A stretch of 54,239 bases of DNA, taken from contig JASAON010001554.1 of NCBI GenBank assembly GCA_030849065.1, forward strand, positions 1 to 54,239, written 5' to 3'. Both the position numbers and the translations under genes were made by a program. Of this stretch, positions 48,178-54,239 are shown piece by piece; the stretch's first letter is position 1; the number at the start of each line of letters is the position of its first letter. The notes under the pieces were generated by a model. That model saw nothing but the letters and a program-made list of their open reading frames with translations. It had not been told where the DNA came from and searched no databases. Origin of the DNA: Jaenimonas drosophilae. Lineage: Eukaryota; Euglenozoa; Kinetoplastea; Trypanosomatida; Trypanosomatidae.

Positions 48178-49926
48178 ATGTCTCTCCCACCCGCCACTAC
48201 CGCGGATGGAGAAGATCGCGTGCCACTCGAGGTATCCCTGGAGAGCGTCACGGTGTACTCCGACCGAGCTCAGCTGACGTACACCGCCACTCAACGGTTT
48301 GCCGCGGGCAGCCACGTGCTGGTGATGGAGGGCCGTGGTGGCTGGGACCGCATGGATCGCTCCACGGTGCAGGTACGTCTAGACAACGCAGAGAGCTCCC
48401 CCGCGATGCTCCGCAACGTTGGCTTCGTCACCCGCCACGTGGAAGAAGATGTGCGTGACGAGGTGCAGAAGCTACGAAAGCAGCTCGAGCATGTGGAGGA
48501 TGAGCTCGGTGATGTGCAGGATCAGATTGATACAATGGAGGAGGTGGCCACGAATGTGCAGCGTGTGGCACCCCTTCTCGCGCACGGTGCTACACCGGCG
48601 GCAGACGGTGCTCGTGCTCCCCCCGACGCACACGCGGCCGCCTACTTCCAAGACCCGCAACGGTGGTACGAGATCGCCAAATTTGTGGCGGGCACACGTC
48701 GGCGTTGCGGGGAGCAGCGCATCGCACTCGATGAGAAGAAGGATGAGCTCGAGGAGGAGAAGGCGCGGATTGAGGCTGAGCTGTTTGGCTTGACGGGCTA
48801 CCAAAATCCCCCGCCTCACATCACCCCTTTGGCGCGCATGAAGGAGCAGAGCTCCATCGAGGCCACCGTGGATCTGCCCGCAGACCTTCAAGGTGATGTG
48901 GAGCTGCGATTGCGCATCTCCTTCGTGGCATATGGAGCTGGCTGGAAGCCGCTGTACGACTTGCGTGTGCAGTCAGCGGAAGAAAGTGGCAAGGCATCTG
49001 TGGAGATCTCCTACTACGCCGAGGTGGCGCAGCACACTGGTCTGGACTGGGACCACGTTCGTGTACGTCTGAGCACGGCGATGCCACACTTTGGCAGCTC
49101 ACCGCCCTCCCTCGGGGGGCGTTGGCGCATCAGCCTGAAGAATCCTGCCGTGCCCAAACTCCACCGCAATCGGATGGCGGAGAAGCGTTGCATGGCGGCA
49201 CGTGGCGGTCCTGGGGCATTTGGTGGTGCCGCAGCACCCATGGTGGAGGAGGCTCTCGTGGATGCGCCAAGCGCATCGGGGGTCAGTGCCACCGCCTTTG
49301 ATATTGTTGGCCTCGCGACGGTTCCATCCAACAACAAGGCTGTGAAGCTCACCATTGCACGTCGGTCGGTGGAGGCCACCTTGAGCTACATGTGCGTCCC
49401 AAAGATTGATCCCATGAGCTGTTTGGCCGCCAGCGCCATCAACACCACACCGTTTGAGCTCCTCCCTGGCAAGGCCGCCGTCTTCTACGGCAGCACCTTT
49501 GTGAGCCACACCAACTTGAGCTCCGTCATTCCTCCCGGGGCGGCACTGAAGCTCTCCCTGGGCACCGACCCAATCGTGGTCACAACCCGGCAGCAAGTGA
49601 AGCGCCTGGAGAGCGTGCAGAAGTGTTTGTTGCAGAAACCAAACAAGGTGGTGGAGTTTGTATATGCCTACGAGGCACGTTCGTCGTCGCAGGTGCCCAT
49701 TGAGGTGAAGGTGATGGATCACTATCCAGTTTCGTCGGACACCTCCGTGGCGGTATCACGGCTCGAGCCAGTCGGCGCAGGAATGCAGGAGGTTGGCTTC
49801 ACCGAGGACGAAAACCGCAAGGTGGAGTGGGTGCTCAAGCTCAAGCCACATGAGCGACGCCTCTTCCGGCTCTCCTTCTGCGTGAAGTACCCAAGTGATG
49901 TGGAGGTGTTCGGCCTCGATGACTAA
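48178..49926 (+). CDS. DUF4139/DUF4140 protein (mucoidy-inhibitor-like)
   Basis: 582 residues from the ATG at 48178. The N-terminus (about 12-110) is the DUF4140 domain: LESVTVYSDRAQLTYTATQRF, a beta-rich part, then a coiled-coil (about 95-130) and a second one (about 180-205). The C-terminal part (about 225-580) is DUF4139, with ISFVAYGAGWKPLYDLRV (about 248-265), SYYAEVAQHTGLDWDHV and ending in FRLSFCVKYP. It matches proteins annotated as mucoidy inhibitor A-like in bacteria, animals (the F37C4.5 type) and protists. The biochemical role is not established. An Ala/Gly-rich loop lies at about 340-365. No signal peptide is seen, so probably cytosolic. Confidence 0.9.
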   Translation: MSLPPATTADGEDRVPLEVSLESVTVYSDRAQLTYTATQRFAAGSHVLVMEGRGGWDRMDRSTVQVRLDNAESSPAMLRNVGFVTRHVEEDVRDEVQKLRKQLEHVEDELGDVQDQIDTMEEVATNVQRVAPLLAHGATPAADGARAPPDAHAAAYFQDPQRWYEIAKFVAGTRRRCGEQRIALDEKKDELEEEKARIEAELFGLTGYQNPPPHITPLARMKEQSSIEATVDLPADLQGDVELRLRISFVAYGAGWKPLYDLRVQSAEESGKASVEISYYAEVAQHTGLDWDHVRVRLSTAMPHFGSSPPSLGGRWRISLKNPAVPKLHRNRMAEKRCMAARGGPGAFGGAAAPMVEEALVDAPSASGVSATAFDIVGLATVPSNNKAVKLTIARRSVEATLSYMCVPKIDPMSCLAASAINTTPFELLPGKAAVFYGSTFVSHTNLSSVIPPGAALKLSLGTDPIVVTTRQQVKRLESVQKCLLQKPNKVVEFVYAYEARSSSQVPIEVKVMDHYPVSSDTSVAVSRLEPVGAGMQEVGFTEDENRKVEWVLKLKPHERRLFRLSFCVKYPSDVEVFGLDD

Positions 49927-50447
49927 GAGTTGTGCTGCGCATCTATATCCTACGCACGCAATTTGTTATCTTCAACAACTTCGTTTTTTTTTTTCCCAGT
50001 TTGCTACTTCATTTTTTTCATTGGATCTCCAACCAATCGTGCGGGAGTGTTGGCCAACGACCTTTTTTTTTTTTTTTTGTGACGATGATTGCTTCTTGGT
50101 GTTGCATTCAATGAAAACAATTCGAAGAAAAATCTGAGTGGAAATGATGTGTTCCTACCGCAGATGTGCGCCTGACGGTTCGTCTCTCACACTTCTGCCA
50201 CTCAGTGACATCAAAAAAACACGCCACACACTCTTTCAGCAAACTTGTGTTGCCACAGTTCCTACCGACCGCCCATCAATCACCACTGCCCAACATGCTC
50301 ATGGAGTAGGATGATCCAACACAACATCATTCGCACGAACCTTGATATGCTGCCATGTACCCTCTTCTTGCGTTTCTGCCCCTCTCTCAATTCTCAGACA
50401 GAATAGGTACCTACTGCAGCACAACACATCAACATCATCACCACGTG
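49927..50447 (+). promoter_or_regulatory. Intergenic region with trans-splice signal for the gamma-tubulin complex gene
   Basis: About 520 bp without a gene. T-runs lie at 49985-49994 and 50063-50079. A pyrimidine tract (50359-50391) ends with the AG at 50396-50397. This tract overlaps an upstream in-frame ATG (50355), so that ATG cannot be the start after splicing. The next ATG is 50448. Confidence 0.55.
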
Positions 50448-52664
50448 ATGGAGGAGCTCCAGTGCTGCTTGCTTGGCTTCAGCTCCGCCTCCTTGGGCGG
50501 TGGCGCAGCCTCTTCTTCTTCCGCAAGACCCTCGACGAGCGGGCATGGGTCTAGCACACTCCCGCAGGAACTGCGCGACTGCCTCCATCCATCTGAGGTG
50601 GAGCTGATGGAGGCTGTTCTCCCGCTGGGCGAGGCCTATGTGGAGCTGCACAACGCCGCCCGACGTGTGTTGGTGGGCCGAGCACGCGGCCTCTATCCCT
50701 CCGCGGTTGGTGCTGGAGTGGGCAAGGTGCTCAACAACTACGTGGCTGCGGTGAAGGCGGCGCACACACCCGCCGACCTCAGCCTCCTACGCTCCACCTA
50801 CGGCTTAACCTTTCGTTTGCTGTGCAATCTGGTGAAGGAGCTGGAGGAGCCGGCAGATGGCAGTCTTGCCGCGGCCACGACGAGTGCCGCCATCGCTGAT
50901 GTGCAGCAGTTCGTGGCAAACAAGGAGGTTCCTCTCGCCTTCCGTGCCATGATGGGCGAGAGTGTGTGGCTCTCGGTGCTCTACACCGTGGCCCACTACA
51001 TCGCCCACGGCACCGTCCTCCACGGGCGGGATGACTTCTTCATCTCCGTCGCACGCCCTCCACGTCGAGGGGTGGAGGAGGCCCCAACGCGCGCGGCCAC
51101 CGAGGCCGAAGACTATATTCTTCATCGCCACCTGCTTCCACCTGCCATCTCCACCGATCTTGGCATGCTGATCCTCACCGCCGGGAAAGAACGGCACGCA
51201 CTGCTGCGAGAGGCTGAGCTCTACGGCCACGATTATCTGGAGCAGCTTGCGATGGGGGTGAAGGACGAGGCAGCCGATGCAGTCTTCAGCGCCATCTTCA
51301 ATCCCTCACTCTGCGATGGCGGATGTTTGGTAGTGGAGGAGCTCGCCGCACGTGTAGAGGCCGCCAAGGCCTTGTGGAGCAAAGCGCTCTGGATGAAGGT
51401 GGGCCAGTCGGCGGCACTCACGGAGCACCTCGACGCCGTGCGCGATATGTTTTTGTGCCATCGTGGTGATGTGTGGTTCGGCTTCGTGGAGTACGTCTTT
51501 GATCGCCTCCTCGCCACCCGCGTGGATGGGGTTGAGCAGCCACCATCTCGCCCCAGCACCGTTGGCCTCCTTCAGCGCATCGTCGTTGATGCGCTCACCT
51601 ACGCCAAGGCGCACTGCGGCTTAAGTGAGCGGCCCGCCTTTGATGCCTTTGAGGTGGTGATGCAAAACTCCTTTGAGGATGAAGAAGGTGCGGCTGCTGC
51701 CTATGGCCAGTCTGTGGAGGATGGCGCGCGCCTCTCACTGCAGTACGTGCAGGATATTAGCTTGCAGTACGAGGCCCCAGCTGGGGTGCCACTCATCATC
51801 TCCAACAAGGCGATGCGCTACTACGAGAGCCTCTTCTCCTTTCACTTGGGCATGCGTGTATCTCTGCACTCCCTCAACGCCACGCGGCAGTTCTTTGTGG
51901 AGGCGATGCGGGGCAATCGCCACCCCAGCTCCGACCTCCGCAAGGCCTACTCCATGTTTCAGATGCTGCACTTCCTACACACCTCCTTGTGCTACTACGC
52001 CCAGGTGGATGTGATTGCGATGCACTCGGCCGAGCTGCAACACGGGATGCGCTCCTGTGGCAGCGTCTCAGAAGCCAAACACCGCCACGATCACTTCATT
52101 TGGAGTGTGGCGGAGGGCAGCTTCCTCACAGCCGGGTCGGAGCCGCTGCTGGAGGCGTGCCGGGCCATGTGGCTCTGCGCCATGACCCTCTTTCGCTTGT
52201 GTGTGCGCTATCGCCTGACGAGCTGGTCTGTGAGCTCCGAGACGAGCACCAACACCACACCGGTGGAGGTGGCTGCCTGCCTCGGCGCGCTGCACACACG
52301 CCTTCACCAAGATGTGCTGAGCCCGTTGATGGGCTTTCTCAGCGTGGCAACGCGAGCGTGGGAGCGGGCGTTGTGGGCAAGGCTCGATTTTAGCCGCTAC
52401 TTCTCCACGGGGTGTGGTGGATGGCGCGCATCGCCGTTTGCTGGTGCGGTGCCACACAGTGCGCCACCAACAACAACACAGAAGGAGGAGGAGAGCCCAC
52501 AAACAAGCAAGAAGCAGCTCCTCTCTGCCGTGGCGTACAACCCCGCCAAGGCCTACTCCATGGCACCGCTGCGCGCGGGCCAACCTCTGCGTGGGGCACC
52601 TGCGATGCATGTTGGTGATGNACGGCCTCCACACCGCCCGCACGCACCACCACAACGTCCGTAA
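50448..52664 (+). CDS. Gamma-tubulin complex component (GCP/Spc97-Spc98 family)
   Basis: 738 codons from the ATG at 50448. It nucleates microtubules as a subunit of the gamma-tubulin complex at basal bodies. The N-terminal GRIP1 part contains LILTAGKERHALLREAE, a counterpart of the family's L-x-x-x-G-K-x-x-x-x-L-R-E motif, then HLDAVRDMFLCHRGDVWFGF, equivalent to the L-x-x-x-K-x-Y-F-L-x-x-G-D segment. The GRIP2 part has ISLQYEAPAGVPLIISNKAM, corresponding to the W-P-L-x-x-I-x-x-K-A-L region, followed by MLHFLHTSLCYYAQVDVI and ending with RLDFSRYF, the typical L-D-F-N-x-Y end of the domain. After that comes a low-complexity tail. Subunit number (GCP2, 3 or 4) is uncertain. One ambiguous base at 52621 affects only the tail. 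Confidence 0.88.
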   Translation: MEELQCCLLGFSSASLGGGAASSSSARPSTSGHGSSTLPQELRDCLHPSEVELMEAVLPLGEAYVELHNAARRVLVGRARGLYPSAVGAGVGKVLNNYVAAVKAAHTPADLSLLRSTYGLTFRLLCNLVKELEEPADGSLAAATTSAAIADVQQFVANKEVPLAFRAMMGESVWLSVLYTVAHYIAHGTVLHGRDDFFISVARPPRRGVEEAPTRAATEAEDYILHRHLLPPAISTDLGMLILTAGKERHALLREAELYGHDYLEQLAMGVKDEAADAVFSAIFNPSLCDGGCLVVEELAARVEAAKALWSKALWMKVGQSAALTEHLDAVRDMFLCHRGDVWFGFVEYVFDRLLATRVDGVEQPPSRPSTVGLLQRIVVDALTYAKAHCGLSERPAFDAFEVVMQNSFEDEEGAAAAYGQSVEDGARLSLQYVQDISLQYEAPAGVPLIISNKAMRYYESLFSFHLGMRVSLHSLNATRQFFVEAMRGNRHPSSDLRKAYSMFQMLHFLHTSLCYYAQVDVIAMHSAELQHGMRSCGSVSEAKHRHDHFIWSVAEGSFLTAGSEPLLEACRAMWLCAMTLFRLCVRYRLTSWSVSSETSTNTTPVEVAACLGALHTRLHQDVLSPLMGFLSVATRAWERALWARLDFSRYFSTGCGGWRASPFAGAVPHSAPPTTTQKEEESPQTSKKQLLSAVAYNPAKAYSMAPLRAGQPLRGAPAMHVGDXRPPHRPHAPPQRP
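52621..52621. other. Ambiguous base (n)
   Basis: The only undetermined base in the window. It falls in the low-complexity C-terminal tail of the gamma-tubulin complex gene, after the conserved domain. The downstream frame closes at 52662-52664. A wrong base count here would alter only the last few codons. Confidence 0.99.
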
Positions 52665-52875
52665 AATCCAAAACACCATCAAAACAGTCGAGGGAGGCAC
52701 CCGAGAGGATCAACCGCCAGACGCGTGGCGCCTGAAGAAAGTACCTCCACCTCCACATCTTCGCACACGTACATCAGCGTGTGCCAACATCCGCGGAAGA
52801 AACTGCTGACTCTGGCTGACTATCGCAACCTCCATCACCACCACCATCATCATCATGTACATGTGCGCCACCACA

Positions 52876-52946
52876 CACTCTTGCCATCTTCTTCTTCATT
52901 TGCTCTTTCATCATCACACGAACGCATGATTTTATCGTCAACGTAG
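52876..52946 (+). promoter_or_regulatory. Probable trans-splice acceptor
   Basis: A C/T-rich tract (52877-52916) and a T-rich segment end in AACGTAG, with the AG at 52945-52946, five bases before the ATG at 52952. A (CAY)n run lies just upstream at 52831-52857. Confidence 0.55.
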
Positions 52947-52951
52947 CCTCG

Positions 52952-53923
52952 ATGGATCGCGCATCGAAGCACCGGTCGCGCCACACGCGCAAACGGTCTC
53001 GCCGCACCGACTCATCCTCACTTTCATCCTCCTCGAGCTCCCTCTCGAGCAGCAGAGATGATTCATCATCATCCTTTTCGTCCACGCGCTCGCACCGCCA
53101 TCGCCGCCACCGAAGTCGCTGTCGCCGAGGCCGCGCGCCGAGCCGCCACCGACGCCGACGCCGGCGATCATCCTCGCGAAGCACCACCACATCATCCTCA
53201 TCATCATCATCATCGTCCAGCTCGCCCTCTGCATCCACGGCGCACGTGGGGCCGCCCACACCGCTGCCCACAACATCCTTTGGTGTTGCGTGGCGCAGCG
53301 GTGAGGAGGAGGAGGTGTGCCTCCTCGCCGAACCACGTGCGGTGATGGAGGCGGACGATTTGGTTCAGCGCGCGCCGCCACCTGCGCCACCGGTGAAGAT
53401 CGTCGTGGAAGCGGGAGATGTGCCACGATGGACGAGGATGGAAGAGGAGGTGTGCTCAGCTCCTGTGGCGACGGAGCACACCAAGATTTGCATGGAGGAG
53501 CCCTTCCGCATCTCCACCGACGCTGCCGCGCTGCGCCGTGTACGCCCCGTGTGGGCCAACCTGCACGGAAGTTCCTCCACGGATGGTGTCTCTGCCACCA
53601 CCTCTTCATCCATGAATGGCGCAGCAAGCTCAGCATCTTCGCCGCCACCACAGGATGATGTATTAGAGGCTGAGAAGGAGCCGCCGCACTATGCGCGCGC
53701 CGTGTTGGCCGTCGCGGATGAGGCCTCTGACGCCTTCCGACGCCACTTTGAACGTGGTTTGGTACATCCAAAGCCCCCGTGGTTCTTGTGTTCCGCCATC
53801 GATGATAATCTGGAGCACCCCTACTACCTCGGCTGGATGGATAGGCTGCCGCGCTACGCAAGTCTCGATGAGGTGTTGCAGGCCTGCGCAAGACCAGTGG
53901 AGGAGAAGGGGCCCTCGGGATGA
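52952..53923 (+). CDS. Arg/Ser-rich protein with a C-terminal globular segment, unknown
   Basis: 323 residues from the ATG at 52952. The first 95 residues are almost only Arg, Ser, His and Thr in RS/RH-type runs, like RS domains of splicing or RNP proteins. A Pro-rich linker follows, then a mid region with acidic and Ser-rich stretches. The last 95 residues (about 230-323) look folded: EPPHYARAVLAVADEASDAF, then a hydrophobic-aromatic segment HPYYLGWMDRLPRYASLDEV. I recognise no domain. RS runs suggest a nuclear, RNA-linked role, but low-complexity sequence is weak evidence. A long open frame on the opposite strand exists here too. The + frame is preferred because it fits the array and has a splice acceptor. 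Confidence 0.7.
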   Translation: MDRASKHRSRHTRKRSRRTDSSSLSSSSSSLSSSRDDSSSSFSSTRSHRHRRHRSRCRRGRAPSRHRRRRRRSSSRSTTTSSSSSSSSSSSPSASTAHVGPPTPLPTTSFGVAWRSGEEEEVCLLAEPRAVMEADDLVQRAPPPAPPVKIVVEAGDVPRWTRMEEEVCSAPVATEHTKICMEEPFRISTDAAALRRVRPVWANLHGSSSTDGVSATTSSSMNGAASSASSPPPQDDVLEAEKEPPHYARAVLAVADEASDAFRRHFERGLVHPKPPWFLCSAIDDNLEHPYYLGWMDRLPRYASLDEVLQACARPVEEKGPSG

Positions 53924-54214
53924 GCATGTGCTGTTGCTGGTGGATGCTTTCGTTTTCAACGATTCGCAACAACAACATCATCATTGTGTTTGTTGCGAAC
54001 ACATCTGCGCTGGAGAGAGAGAGAGAGAGCTGCTGCTTGTCTCGTGTTTTCTTGGCTGAAGAATCATCATAGTTGTTGTTGTTGGATCCTTTGGTGTTCC
54101 GATGCCATCATCATCATCATCATCTCTTCCTCTTCTCCAACACCATGCACATGGTTAGCTTCACACACACACAAACAAACATTCTTGCTTTCTCCGTTCT
54201 CACTTTCATCCACG
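53924..54214. other. Intergenic region at the right edge
   Basis: No gene. It contains a GA run (54012-54029), a GTT run (54072-54083), a (CAT)n run (54106-54123) and a CT/AC-rich block before the last ATG of the window. Confidence 0.5.
54106..54123. repeat. (CAT)n microsatellite
   Basis: Six CAT units near the right edge. Similar CAT/CAY runs occur at 45281-45290 and 52831-52857, upstream of other start codons in the right-hand block. Confidence 0.7.
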
Positions 54215-54239
54215 ATGCGCCGCACCTGCTCCAGCCTCC
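54215..54239 (+). CDS. Possible start of a further gene, cut by the window edge
   Basis: An ATG at 54215 opens eight codons, MRRTCSSL, to the edge. The basic, hydroxylated start resembles a mitochondrial presequence and follows a pyrimidine-rich stretch. The evidence is too short to be sure. Confidence 0.25.

Noticed and set aside
50355..50447. Upstream ATG extension of the gamma-tubulin complex gene
   Set aside because: It coincides with the pyrimidine tract and precedes the acceptor AG at 50396-50397, so it should not be in the mature mRNA.
52938..54002. Minus-strand open frame of 354 codons
   Set aside because: Opposite the RS-rich gene and made mostly of low-complexity Arg, Met and Pro runs. 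It runs against the direction of the whole array and lacks a splice signal that I can see.

Overview
The window looks like nuclear DNA of a kinetoplastid protist, most likely a trypanosomatid. All confident protein genes lie on the + strand in one head-to-tail array. No cis-introns are visible. Many genes are preceded by a pyrimidine tract and an AG a few tens of bases before the first in-frame ATG, which fits spliced-leader trans-splicing of a polycistronic transcript. Two genes carry the amastin signature (Cys, hydrophobic, Thr, x, Trp-Gly ... Cys), and several others look like small lineage-specific mitochondrial proteins. I cannot name the species.

Left block, 1 to about 10.7 kb. It opens with a large orphan reading frame that runs off the left edge (1-3147). 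A poorly coding, repeat-bearing stretch follows. It contains one doubtful gene (4901-6208) and a pair of diverged sequence copies in inverted orientation (about 6.73-7.6 kb and 8.3-9.3 kb) around a 0.7 kb spacer. The block ends with a tRNA-Pro(AGG) gene at 10685 flanked by long G-runs. This is the accessory part of the window and may mark a boundary between transcription units.

Middle block, 11.0-33.5 kb. It is a dense array: a probable mitochondrial protein, GrpE/Mge1, a small probable mitoribosomal protein, an OB-fold protein resembling RNA-editing-complex subunits, a DJ-1 family protein, a large armadillo-repeat protein with an RG-rich tail, a DPY-30/RIIa-like small protein, a mitochondrial helical-repeat protein, an SFI1-like protein, a PH-domain AGC kinase, a gene-free gap (25.05-27.03 kb), an EMC7-like protein, a small membrane protein, an N-terminal protein methyltransferase, a coiled-coil protein and prefoldin subunit 1.

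Right block, 33.9-54.2 kb. It holds a circularly permuted GTPase of the NOA1/YqeH type, two diverged amastins with long intergenic regions, an IQ-HECT ubiquitin ligase, a PPR-like mitochondrial protein, a DUF4139 protein, a gamma-tubulin complex component (with one ambiguous base, at 52621) and an RS-rich protein. The coding sequence here appears richer in G/C than in the left block.

Neighbouring genes do not form a functional operon. Position in a kinetoplastid array mainly reflects co-transcription. Two themes recur all the same: mitochondrial gene expression (GrpE, mitoribosomal, OB-fold, helical-repeat, NOA1 and PPR proteins) and the cytoskeleton or flagellum (DPY-30-like, SFI1-like, gamma-tubulin complex, prefoldin).
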